Origin: Aplectana chamaeleonis
Taxonomy: Eukaryota; Nematoda; Chromadorea; Rhabditida; Cosmocercidae
Assembly (NCBI GenBank): GCA_029168955.1
Contig: JAPDOI010000418.1
Span: forward strand, 62,001-126,000
Direction: 5' to 3'
DNA length: 64,000 bases
In this document: piece after piece, positions 1 to 9,710 of the stretch
Layout of the letters: the number at the start of each line of letters is the position of its first letter
Numbering within the stretch: the stretch's first letter is position 1
Notes under the pieces: model-generated
Told to the model about the DNA's origin: nothing
The model's input: the letters and a program-made list of their open reading frames with translations, nothing else
The model's database searches: none
Position numbers and translations under genes: made by a program

Positions 1-487
1 AACTGCAACATCTATTACACAGTCAATTGCCCTGTCGATCCCTTGGTGGTGGAATTATTTACGACTTAGGTAGAAAATGGATGCTCTACATTGCCCGTCG
101 AGAGAACACTGCTGTCACAATGTGATCTCGGATGTAAAAGAGTAAGGAGGACATCTTATCGCTCACACAAAAGGCACTCAAAGCCTTTCCATGGGGCACG
201 CACTGCTGAAAAGGTTAGACATGAATTGCCGCCATAGGGCATGGCCTTTTCTGAACCAGGAACCGCATTTATGGAAGTGCCAGGAGCACAAAAGTTCTGA
301 ATGTTATTGAAGAGATAAAAACCTTTGTAAAGGTCTCGCTCGAAATTGTGTAACCAAAACGGTTTTCAAACCTCACACAGAAACCCAAAAAACCTATACT
401 GCCTTTGGTTGCTCAGCCAGATATGCGAAGGTTCTACGTAGAGGGCACCAGAAACTTTCACAGACTCCATTACTCAGAAAATTAAAA
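1..487. other. No feature recognised
   Basis: Non-repetitive DNA in which I see no coding, RNA or repeat signal. Confidence 0.5.
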
Positions 488-1016
488 CAAGTTAGTTGTA
501 ATATAAATGTGACTTAACTGAATGTCTCAAGTAACTTACATTTGTATTACACGTAACATACATTTATATTACATGCAACTTAAATTTATATTACATGTAA
601 GTTACAATGATGTTACATGTAACTTACGTTAATATTTTCACTACGGGTGACCATCACGTGACGCAGAGAGCGCGCCCCAGACCACACACTACGCAAAAAA
701 AACATGCTGTGTGGGGCCTTGCCTGCTGGTATGGGGTCAAGTATCTTAAACCTGGGTAATTGAACCAACAGCAAAGCCAGTCGTAAGCCTGACCCCGCGA
801 GTGCGTCGTACATCCGCTTTGGAAATATCTTCTTGGCCAATTCAAGTAACTTGCGACTTATATTGTGCCATTTAAGTTACACGTAACATATCGGAAGCGC
901 ACTGCATTCGGTAATCCGTCGATATGTTGCATGTAACTCAAAACATGTGAGATAAGTCGCAAGTAACTTACATCGGCTTGGATATGTTACAAGTAAATTG
1001 TTTTCGGCCTTTTATG
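488..1016 (-). repeat. SL1-motif element, copy A
   Basis: The left part (about 515-635) is a cluster of near-palindromic GTTACATGTAAC-like motifs. From about 700 to 1016 the minus strand aligns with the plus strand of 51601-52030. Shared blocks include GATAAGTCGCAAGTAACTTA, GTACGACGCACTCGCGGGGT and an SL1-like 22-mer. The two diverged copies show this is a dispersed family. No ORF or target-site duplication is evident. The rest of the element, including its outer ends, is not defined. Confidence 0.7.
745..766 (-). other. SL1-like spliced-leader motif 1
   Basis: On the minus strand the 22-mer reads GGTTCAATTACCC then AGGTTTAAG. It matches nematode SL1 at 19 of 22 positions (differences at 4, 15 and 20) and is followed by a degraded donor, ATACTTGA. 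It sits inside the copy A repeat, so it is a repeat-borne relic rather than an SL RNA gene. Confidence 0.6.
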
Positions 1017-1786
1017 ACGAAAGTGTTGAAGCCCTCCCCTCTCGAAAGCGTATGGAGCTTTTTGAAGTAATTCATTGGTCTCGAACAGAATCTAAGGAGT
1101 GCTGATCAAACTTGTGTCCCAGAATCGCTGAAAACCTCCATAAACAAAGCTATGAGCAGGTAAGAACCGTGACTCGGAAGGAAGAGATTTTGACTACAAT
1201 TTTTTGATAGATGGGTAGAGCAAACGGCTCTTTTTCAGGAGGCGGAGCTTGTCGAATCCCTATCTTTCTAGTTTGATTATCCTCTTCTTTTGCAAGGAAA
1301 TTTATCTCCTTCGATCGCGAGCGTTAGCGCGTGTACGGTACGTCTACTTCTCTCGCTCGCTTTCTCATTGTATCTCCTCCCGCTCCACAAATGCGCAGGA
1401 AAGAACAAATTAATTCCAGCTTCGAAATAGAGGATAGGGGACTGAAATCTCTGATAAAGGTTTTTGAAAAGTGGAAAAGGGTCTGCTAATGCTGTGAAGT
1501 GAATATATTTGGTGGGCTAGAGGAAAATTTTTGATAAAACACAGGAGCGTTCAGAGGAAGTTGAAAAACCCCTTCGGAAGTTTTTTTTTACTCCATGTGT
1601 CACCAGAATAAACTAGAATATTCCAGAAGGTTCCTAAGAATTACAAGGAGGTAACACAGCAGCTTTTTCAAAAAAAATCGAAAAGAAGCGCCGTAGTCCG
1701 AGTACCCTCTATGGATACACCTGAATTTCTGGAGCAACCGAAAAAAAGAAACAGGGGAAAGCATGGCAGCCGCTTACTTAAACCTA
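1017..1786. other. No gene; weak repeat similarity
   Basis: No gene seen. Around 1345-1450 there is faint similarity to the reverse complement of the GCGGAGCGA/GAGAAAGTGTG repeat at 4006-4068 and 57338-57400, too weak to call. Confidence 0.4.
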
Positions 1787-1905
1787 TTGCATACTTCCCG
1801 CGACGAGTGACGCAACATTACGTTTGTCATCTATATCTACCGAAGATCGATATTGCTGATGTGCACTGCCGCTGTCGCTAGTCGCGGGAAGTATGATCCC
1901 GGCCT
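1787..1905. repeat. Fold-back element, CATACTTCCCGCGAC family, copy 1
   Basis: Arms GCATACTTCCCGCGAC (1789-1804) and its reverse complement (1881-1896) enclose about 75 bp. The segment at 37168-37286 is a related copy with decayed arms and a similar interior (GATCGATATTGCTGATGTGC-like). 8775-8805 holds a further fragment. Confidence 0.65.
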
Positions 1906-2480
1906 TAGAAACCATTCCTCCTTTCACGCGAGCGTCGCGTCGCGTTTGAATATAAACAGCCTCGCCGAGTCCCTTAAAAACAATTATATTTAGGACATAT
2001 TACCCTGCGTTACTATTACATTAAATTTCGCAGGGCACAATCAATGCCCAACTTTTCAGCACCAGCGTGGTGTGCATAGAAAGTGTTCACACTTAGACAT
2101 CACGCCCGCGCGGGCTTTGAGAAGCATCGATAGCCTCAAAGAAACTGCAGTACCTCCGAAAGAAAATGCTTGTTCTTTGGGAGTTTTATAGTGATCAGGA
2201 AAGATTCGCGATGTTCCAGCGATATTTTGGAGGAAGAAACAATTTTATTAACTTTGTTGAATATTCATCAACCCTTCACTTCGGAAAATAGTGAGAACAA
2301 TAACCATTCAGAAGAAAACGTCTAAAATTTTTTCAAAAAGAGCGTCAAAATCTCTATAGTATCAAGAGGTGGATGTTGGATTCCGCCTGAAGTATCAGAA
2401 GATCTTTCAAAGTATGTATGCACAGAACGTCAACCAGAATTTCGGAAATTTTGAGATTTCCCTACAAAAATCGAATGTAA
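1906..2480. other. No feature recognised
   Basis: AT-leaning DNA without recognisable genes or repeats. Confidence 0.45.
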
Positions 2481-3173
2481 AGTCTGACCTAATCTGACTG
2501 TCCGCCCACGCGGCCGGCGTGCGTGTGATCGGCCCTGGTAAAGACCTTTTTAAACGTTCCTTCTCACGGCTCCAGACCGCTGGCTGGAATAAGAATTGTA
2601 CTCCTAATCGATTTACCCATTCAAAAAAGCTCTGGATTCTGCCGCACGACTCTAAGGAAATTTGCCGCCCGCGTCAGTGCCGGAGAAGTACCGCGACCCT
2701 CGACTGCACAGCGATAGTTCCGCAATAGTGCCGCAGCGGCTCCATGATCAGACGATTTTATTGCCGTGTCTTGAGCCTCGACATCGCCGCGATAGTACCG
2801 CAGCGGCTCCACGTTAGAACCGCGCCGAACCGCGAGGATGCAGCAGTGAATTCGAGTGGAGTACGATGTACTATCCGGTGTAGTGGAACGAAGTTGTCGC
2901 CGGTTCAATCACCCAAGTTTGAGGTACATTCCGTATTTCCCTTGAGCGCAAAAGCGGCGATAACCTCTGTCGCTATTAGACAGATGACGTAACGACCGCG
3001 AATGCGTATTTTCGTTCTTGGGCCCCCCCCTAGTTGTATTATAATTCTTTGATAACTTCATATCAGATACACCCCCGGAGCCGCTGCGGCACTATCGCGG
3101 AGCCGCAGCGGCGATTTCTCTCAGAGGACACGCATGTCGACCGCGTGGGCGGGCAGTATCATTCGGAAAGACT
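2481..3173. mobile_element. Fold-back MITE, CCGCCCACGCGG family, copy 1 (693 bp)
   Basis: The first ~46 bp (AGTCTGACCTAATCTGACTG, then TCCGCCCACGCGG) are matched by the reverse complement of the last ~46 bp. The same termini bound the shorter element at 18380-18607. Inside are repeated GCAGCGGCTCC and CGATAGTACCGCAGCGG motifs and an SL1-like 22-mer. No transposase is present, so this would be a non-autonomous DNA transposon. Its superfamily is undetermined. Confidence 0.7.
2902..2923 (+). other. SL1-like spliced-leader motif 2
   Basis: Reads GGTTCAATCACCC then AAGTTTGAG and is followed directly by GTACATT. It matches SL1 at 20 of 22 positions (4 and 9 differ). As in SL RNA genes, a GT donor follows the leader. 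It lies in the middle of the fold-back at 2481-3173. Confidence 0.65.
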
Positions 3174-4005
3174 TTACTGCTGTGAATGCTTCCGATAAAA
3201 TCAAGCAAGCGTTCCTGGGAATCCAGAAGAATTTTTCTAGGATACTTCCGAAGAGCCTTGAAAAGAAAATCTGTGAAAGTCTTCATTTTTTGTATGATTT
3301 CAACAGATTGAAAGATTTCTCGGAACAATCCTGAATGTATGAAGTCTTAGTGGATAACTGATTCTTGAAAACGAGGAATTTTTGCAATTCTGAACTCAAA
3401 GTATTTGTAGCACGAGCTTGTAGAAAGTATGGGAAAGTTTAGGGAACATCAAGAAGTCCAGTAGATCGCTAGAAGATCGGACTTCTACGGGCAGTTGAAA
3501 AGACAGAGAAAAAATTTACGAAGCTCGTAGGCAATTATAGAAACTTTTAGAAATCACCTGAGAGCTGTGGGAAGACCCGAGACCCCCTAGAAACCGCTTA
3601 GAAACGCTTCCTGGGCACTGAAAAACTAAAAATGCGTTCAACAAAATCGTTCAAAATTCAGAACAGCTTATGAGACTCCGCTGAAAGTTCATTTTTCCGG
3701 CGGCGAAAAGCTGAAAGCCTTTAAAAGCAGGACTAAGTTATTGAGAAACTTTAAAAATTTTCGGTCAATTCCTGGAATGTCCCAAAAAACTCAGGAAATT
3801 TCTGGATTTCCACGAGAAGAAAATTTCAAAACTCTAGTTAATTAGGGCGATCCCTAGGCAGATATAGGAAGTTTAGAGAGAAAAAGTCCTAATAACAGCC
3901 TTATTGGAACACGGGAAAGTATCAGAAATTCTTGTAAGCTCTGCAAGCACATCGAAAGAGTCCTTGGTATCCTCTATTTCGGACCAAAATTTACATTGCT
4001 CCTTT
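3174..4005. other. No feature recognised
   Basis: AT-rich DNA with short accidental ORFs only. Confidence 0.45.
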
Positions 4006-4068
4006 GCGTGCGTATGCGGAGCGATGGACGAAAGAGGGAGAAAGTGTGGGGAAGAAGGAGACGCAGCA
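4006..4068. repeat. GCGGAGCGA/GAGAAAGTGTG repeat, copy 1
   Basis: About 60 bp (TATGCGGAGCGA ... GAGAAAGTGTGGGGAAGAAG, then GAGACGCAGC) recur in the same orientation at 57338-57400. Outside that block the two loci differ. Confidence 0.5.
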
Positions 4069-4442
4069 CCAAGGCCGTAGTTGAACACCGCCGGGACGCT
4101 GCGGATACAGCAAGACAACTATCACTTATGTGCGTCATAACAGTGCTGAGGCATGCCAAAAGGAAGAGTTGTCCGAGAAAAACGCGCCGGAAGCCCGCAC
4201 CGAACAGCTATACACCCCGCGGCGCAGCATACTGTATCCTTGCGGGACCTACTCTGTTGGAAATTTGCCAATTTCCATCAGCTGATTATTTTTCAGATCT
4301 AAATATGATAAAATATCACCAAAACGACATAACGAGCACTGCTATGACAGGATCAATAGGTTTCTAGTGACTCTCTGCAATAAACAAACAATAGAGGCGT
4401 GAAATGTCGATGAAATGCAATCTAAACGCCCGGGAATTTTCA

Positions 4443-4488
4443 GTCTGCAATATTGCGTCAACGACGTCAAAGACGCAACATTGCAGAC
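4443..4488. repeat. Short hairpin, 17-bp stem
   Basis: GTCTGCAATATTGCGTC (4443-4459) faces GACGCAACATTGCAGAC (4472-4488) across a 12-nt loop with one mismatch. The pairing does not extend outward, so the stem is short for a microRNA precursor. Confidence 0.6.
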
Positions 4489-5518
4489 GAGTCCCTTATC
4501 CACGCGACAAGCGGCGGCAATAACATTGCGGGACGTTTTCATTCCGCTGGTGTATAACTAGGGCCCAACGCAAGTGATCAGCGGAAATAAATTCCACTCC
4601 GAGATGGTCGATGGATACATGGCATTCTTCTAATTCAAGAATATACAATCGAAAAGATTATTAAAAATGTAACAGAATCCGAAATCGCTTAGAAATAAAC
4701 CAGAAAGGTATATAAAACCCCGAAGTTCGCGGGTCATCCGGAAAAAAGTCCGAAACATTTTGAGAGTCACGAACACTTCTAAATTGTTGAGAGATTCGCA
4801 AAGACTCAAGGAGTCAGAAGGTTTCAGTAGAGTGCCGGAGACAACTGAGGCATTCCGAAGGAACCTCGGCTCAGTGCCAGCTGTCCAAAGGGCTAAAGAC
4901 GAACTTGAAAGCTATAGGCGAACCATAAGGCCGACAGGAGGGAGGGTTAGTAATAATAATAATAATGCAACAATACGTTAAGGTATGTACTACACTCTAT
5001 GTACATTCATACATACATGCTACACTTTAGTATCGTGTTAGTCCGGATGGCTGAAAATGGTTTCCGGCTCCGTCTGATGTTCTTAGTCACCGCAATTACC
5101 CCATTCGTCATAACATCTAAGAACGCGCGCATTCTGGCCGGATAGACTGATGCCAATATTGTTGTTCTAAAACGACAACCTCGTTCTTTCTCATGTTCCT
5201 GAGCAGTTAAATGCATGATAGAAGGCAGTCTTACTAGAAAATCAAAACTGGTGAAAAAGGCTGTTAACGACTGAACTTACACCAGTTAATGTATGTACTT
5301 CCACTAAGGTTTTCAGACTTGTATTTGTAGCTGCTGAAGACTTCTTCTGAACCGAAATAGGTGGTTTTCCCACTGGGGCGAGAAGGAAAAGCTTTTTTGC
5401 GTGTTTGGAAGAGTCTTGTTTTTTTAATTGGGCCCTACACGTTTTTTCTGAGGGTGATTCGGTGTCCTGAACACGAAGCTGAGGTGACAGTTCGGATCGT
5501 TTTCCCGATCTGACCGCC
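4489..5518. other. No feature recognised
   Basis: Contains a short (AAT)n run near 4950-4970 and otherwise nothing I can identify. Confidence 0.4.
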
Positions 5519-5921
5519 TCTGTTGCTGTCCGGGCCACTGCTGTTGCTACCCGGGCAAACTGGAGGAGTTCGAATATCAGCGACTGGAGTCCGAAGATTG
5601 AAAGAACGAGCAGAGCTGTCAGTTGGCTTTGATTCCCGTTTGATGCGGCTCGGGGACGGGAATAGTCGCAGTTATGCTATTGAACTGGCAAAACCTACAT
5701 TTTCAGGCGATTCCCGGTCCCGAGCCGCACCGAACAGGAATCGGAGCCGCCTGCCAGTTCAGCTCGTTGTCCCAATTTCCAGGCCACTGCTGCTGTGGTC
5801 CGGGCGAACCGGAGCACCCCGAACAGCACCACAGCAGTAACCCGGCCAGCAACAGAACCCGACTCACAGATTGGGAACACGAGCCAAACTGTCAGGCGGC
5901 TTGGAGCCGAGAATCGCCAGA
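5519..5921. repeat. Two adjacent copies of a GCAACAG/GGCGGCTC repeat
   Basis: Blocks such as GCAACAGCAGTGGCC, AACGAGC(A/C)GAACTGTCAGG and TCCTGTTCGGTGCGGCTC recur here and at 22160-22312, 33760-33900 and 54208-54302. 5519-5672 is one copy. 5703-5921 is a fold-back in which a minus-oriented half is followed by a plus-oriented half. No pol III boxes or ORF define the class; a SINE or MITE are both possible. Confidence 0.6.
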
Positions 5922-6284
5922 GTTAGTAAATGGGATTATTGTATTTTTGAGTGTCCCAAAAACACGATTCCTATGAGCCCTGAGCTCTATTCTGGTGACT
6001 TCTTGACGTTAGGCGGCTTTATCAGACCAAGAAAAAAGAATCCGAATAGATCGGCCACCAAGTAAAATAAGATCAAATGAAATCACATAAAATATAACTT
6101 TAGGCTGCTTTTCTTCAGGTTTAAGAGAGAGGCGCTAGGAGCCGAAAACCCCCCAGAAAAGAGTTCTGTACTTATGGAAGATGAATTCTCAGGTCAGCTT
6201 CAAATTTTTTTGGAACTTTCGTAGAAATTCGCAGCCTCTTTCGTTTATTTGAATGCACTAAGCCACTACTTTATTGTTTAGAAA
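5922..6284. other. No feature recognised
   Basis: Nothing recognised; includes a short AT-rich run near 6065-6100. Confidence 0.4.
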
Positions 6285-6405
6285 ATCGATAGATGGACTT
6301 CAAATCCATGTTTAGCACCTCAAATAAACCACACAGGCTATTGTCGAACCAAATCCGAGACCTTAACCTAACTACCGTATACCCACCGTAACCTACCATA
6401 TTCTA
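6285..6405 (-). repeat. TACGGTGGGTATACG repeat, copy 1
   Basis: The minus strand (TACGGTGGGTATACGGTAGT, then a decayed tail to ATCGATTTTC) aligns with the plus strand at 56820-56945. Confidence 0.5.
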
Positions 6406-6442
6406 TATGAAATACAAAAAGACATATTCTATCCTCCCAAGG

Positions 6443-6724
6443 TACTGTGCTTATCTGATTCCAATTCCGGTCCGCAATTGCGTTTCGACACGCTTTGCGT
6501 CCGCACGCTCCCGAGTCAGAAGAGCTTACAGCGCCGCAGCCGCAGATCTGCTGACTCTAGGTGGGTTTTAGAAACCGGAATCTAAGAAAATTGGAGAAAA
6601 TTGCATAAAAAAGCCAAATCGAGTCGGCTTTGGCGCTGGAAACCCGAATGACTCGAGCGCGTGCGGCCGCAAAGCGTGTCGAGACGCAATTGCGGACCGG
6701 GATTTGGCCCAGATAAGCACAGTA
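6443..6724 (+). mobile_element. TA-flanked MITE, copy 1
   Basis: Long terminal inverted repeats begin CTGTGCTTATCTG and include TCCGGTCCGCAATTGCGT and a GCGGCCGC-like block. The element is flanked by TA on both sides. Six clear copies occur in the window, all 280-286 bp, in both orientations and with no ORF. TA target sites suggest mobilisation by a Tc1/mariner-type transposase (inference). Confidence 0.85.
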
Positions 6725-6752
6725 CTCCATTTCGCTCACTTCGGACTTCCCT

Positions 6753-6964
6753 TGTATGGTCGTTCTCTGGGCCAAATTCCGGTCAGCATTTGCGGACTAC
6801 GGCCATTGCACCATGCGACATGTGTAATCGTGCTGGGACCACTTGGTCCCGACCCGATTCACCCTTCTGCCAGCAAGATTATCAAGTGTCGCATGGTGCA
6901 ATAGCCGTAGTCCGCAAATGCGGACCGGACTTTGGCCCAGAGAACGACATTACATACAAATGTA
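6753..6964. mobile_element. Diverged relative of the TA-MITE, GTCGTTCTCTGGGCC type
   Basis: Termini TTGTATG and GTCGTTCTCTGGGCC are inverted at the right end (GGCCCAGAGAACGAC). The inner arm TCCGGTCAGCATTTGCGGAC recalls the TA-MITE arm. Starting 28 bp after MITE copy 1 ends, it may be a second subfamily. Confidence 0.6.
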
Positions 6965-7428
6965 GGCTCAACTTTTCTTCAGAATAGGTCGGAACCGGAA
7001 AAATATAGAGAAAAGCGACAGAAAGATCACAAAAACTGTACTCTGTCTTCCCTACTCGCGCATCAGCCTATCTCCAGCACAAAAACACGTGAATGTCTAA
7101 GTAACCCACAAATTTTCCTACATACATATGTGTCTCTGTAGACGAAAATCAATTTTTAATGAAATCCGCTCACGTACGTAAAAAGCCTCCACCCAGCTCA
7201 TCGGGGCTCACCAGAGTGCACATGTCGCGTGCTTGAATGTATCAAATGCACATCACATATGCTCTCGAAAAACACTGAACACTTAGCAGATTGATGAAAA
7301 GAATCAGCTGTTTGGCACAGAATAATATTCCATATGACATCCGAAATAACAGGAGATACCAATTCCTACAGTATGTAGCATAGCGCATAACAGATTTTTG
7401 AAACAGAAACGCGTTTTCAGCGTAAATA
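6965..7428. other. No feature recognised
   Basis: No gene, RNA or repeat seen. Confidence 0.4.
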
Positions 7429-7663
7429 TTATTCTCTCAATTCATTTGCGTCATCGGGAAGCTGGCAGCTCATGGCGTCAAGCTGGCAGCTACTGACGGT
7501 TTCCTTCATCTTCTGATCAGCTGCTGTTTGCTGGACCCCACAGAGTTCACAGGAAGAATTCAGATTCACGTCTTCTGATATGAAGGGGAGAACACTGCAT
7601 GTGCAGTGGCCGCAATCACACAAAAATCAGTTTAGAGGTTTATCGCAAGCCACTTCGCATGGA
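7429..7663 (-). CDS. Unidentified cysteine-rich open segment (possible exon)
   Basis: On the minus strand a 64-codon frame begins at a Met at 7623 and shows clustered cysteines (CDCGHCTC near the start, then CELC, and two later Cys). The same frame continues upstream through one stop codon into QGPCEVACDKP-like sequence with two more Cys. This composition is unusual for chance translation in this window. I recognise no family, see no good splice acceptor, and the stop argues for a pseudogene or an accident. Confidence 0.2.
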
Positions 7664-7799
7664 CCCTGCAGCTGCTGGTCACTGCTGTGGCCAATTATGA
7701 GTCGTCGGAGCATGAAATCCGAGAGAGCAGCTAGCATTGATAGCAGTGAAGCATCAAGGTTGCAACTAATTACTGCCGCAGAATGATATCCTATGCTAA

Positions 7800-8097
7800 T
7801 TGCGGCGCGGTGGTTTTTTGTTCCAAATCGCAGAGGTTCCTCGTAGCCTAAGGACAGGATGTGCAGCTAGAGGCTTTCAGCGAACTTCCGTCCTTGTTAA
7901 AAGCCAGAATTGTGAAGAAGTGTGGCAACGAGAAAATATGTATGTAATGTGATCCAGTCAGATAAAGCTGAAACTCTTACCGGAAGAAATTGGGGTATTT
8001 AAAACTAAAAGTTCTCAAAATCTGGTTCTTAGAAAATAGCCACCACGGTCAAAACCCGGACCTGTCGACATATACAAACTGCCGTGGATATGTTCCA
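7800..8097. other. No feature recognised
   Basis: Nothing identifiable. Confidence 0.4.
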
Positions 8098-8563
8098 ACA
8101 CACTCTGAGAGTCTTGGCCGAGAAATAGCCGCGAAATGCCTGCTTGCCGCGTAATAGCCGCCAAATAATGCTCGCCGCAAAATAGCCGCCAAATAATGCT
8201 CGCCGCGAAATAGCCGAGAAATAATGCTCTCCCGGTAGATATACGGAGGATTCCACTGGCATGAGTTAGATGTCAGCACCTCCGTCGGTTCAATTACCCA
8301 AGTTTGAGGTACTTGGACCTCGTTCAGCCTCTGGAGGCCCCGCTCAAGCGCTGGCGGCCCCAGATGGTGGCTCGGCGAGCCGGCGACGGTTGCGTCTTGG
8401 TCAATTTTGTTTACATCTGAGTATTTCTCGGTTATATCTCGGCCATTTCTCGGTTACTTCTTGTCCGTTCAGTGAAAAGCCGCGAATTAGCCGGGAAATA
8501 GCCCAACAGGAGCCGCTGCGGAGCCTGGTGGGCTATTTCGCGGCCAAAACTCTCATAGAATGA
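8098..8563. mobile_element. Fold-back element with GCCGCGAAATA subrepeats
   Basis: Outer arms ACTCTGAGAGTCTTGGCCG and the inverted CGCGGCCAAAACTCTCATAG enclose about 430 bp. The left half has tandem copies of a ~30-bp unit (GCCGCCAAATAATGCTC). The right half has tandem TTTCTCGGTTA/TCTCGGCCA units. An SL1-like 22-mer lies near the centre. GAGCCGCTGCGG is shared with the fold-back at 2481-3173. Non-coding. Confidence 0.65.
8287..8308 (+). other. SL1-like spliced-leader motif 3 (best match)
   Basis: Reads GGTTCAATTACCC then AAGTTTGAG, differing from SL1 only at position 4 (T to C), and is followed by GTACTTGG with a GT donor dinucleotide at the correct place. A possible Sm-site-like AATTTTG lies about 115 nt downstream, further than in known SL RNAs. 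I see no convincing upstream promoter. Confidence 0.7.
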
Positions 8564-8569
8564 AGCTTA

Positions 8570-9417
8570 CCATGGTGTTTCCTGCCACAGTTGGGACTCT
8601 GGGAGATCGTGACGCGCCCCAGTGAGAACGTGGGGAGCGACGCCGTCGCGCTGAGTTTTGCGCGCCGTGTGACTCTTTCGAAATTTTAGGCCGTGATGAC
8701 GATTATTCATTCTTCTCTCCCGTCTCAACGAGATTAATCGATCCTCATTTTTTTCACTTAAGTTTCCTTTCTTAAGGCCTAGCGCATACTTCCTGCGACA
8801 GGCCTAACGTTTTTCACTTTCCTGCTCTTATCCGGTGACATACGAACGTTCAGGTCGTTTTGTTCTGTTCCAAGGCTGACGAACACAGCCTTCCAGGCAT
8901 TTGTCTAGTCCCTTCTCAAACCCTTACGAGATCGATACCCTTTTGAAGTTCAGCACATGGTGGCTATTCTCTAACATATAGAATTTTAAACCTTGTGAAT
9001 GAAACAGTGAGTGTTATTGGATGGGTGTTATTAGACGATTTGTTTTGATGAAGCGATGTGGAGGATGTAGGATGAGGCTGAGGGTTGTCACATCAAAAAC
9101 CTCTCATATTATTAGTCGGCTCCTCCTCCCAAACACCCGGGATCCGCCAAGATAGCAAACAAAAATCCTGCGTTTCTCAACACATGATTCAGTCAAAGTC
9201 ACCCGTGGGCGACAATATGCAACATTCCGAATAAAAAATTCGAAAAAAGGATGTGAAGTAGTCTTCATAGTAGGAAGCAGTCAGTTGCGACAACAAGCGA
9301 CAACTGTCAGCACTAGACTGATCTCAGGAAGGTTCAAAAACTGACGCAGAAAATGGCACAGTTATGATAGATCTCCGAAAACAAAGGGTGAAGTAAGACT
9401 CGGAGTGGAAAGTAGTT
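8570..9417. other. No gene; small palindromic fragment
   Basis: 8775-8805 (AGGCCTAGCGCATACTTCC ... ACAGGCCT) resembles the end of the fold-back family at 1787-1905. The rest is unremarkable. Confidence 0.4.
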
Positions 9418-9703
9418 TACTGTGCTTATCTGGGCCGAATTCTGGTTCGCCATTGCGTCTCGACACGCTTTGCGGCCGCACGCTCCCGAGTCAGAAGAGC
9501 TTCCAGCGCCGCAGCCGCTGATCTCCTGACTCTAGGTGGGTTCTGTAAACTGGAAACTAAAGAAAATCGGAAAAACTTTAAGTTAAAAAGGCCACATCGC
9601 GTTGGCTTTGGCGCGGGAAACCCGACTGACTCGAGCGCGTGCGGCAGCAAAGCGTGTCGAGACGCATTTGCGGACCGGAATTTGGCCCAGATAAGCACAG
9701 TAT
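9418..9703 (+). mobile_element. TA-flanked MITE, copy 2
   Basis: Same termini (TA-CTGTGCTTATCTGGG ... CCCAGATAAGCACAG-TA) and interior as the copy at 6443-6724. Confidence 0.85.
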
Positions 9704-9710
9704 AGTCCAA

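Noticed and set aside
8287..8420. True SL1 RNA gene
   Set aside because: One leader mismatch, no clear Sm site at the expected distance, no recognisable upstream promoter, and the motif lies inside a fold-back repeat.
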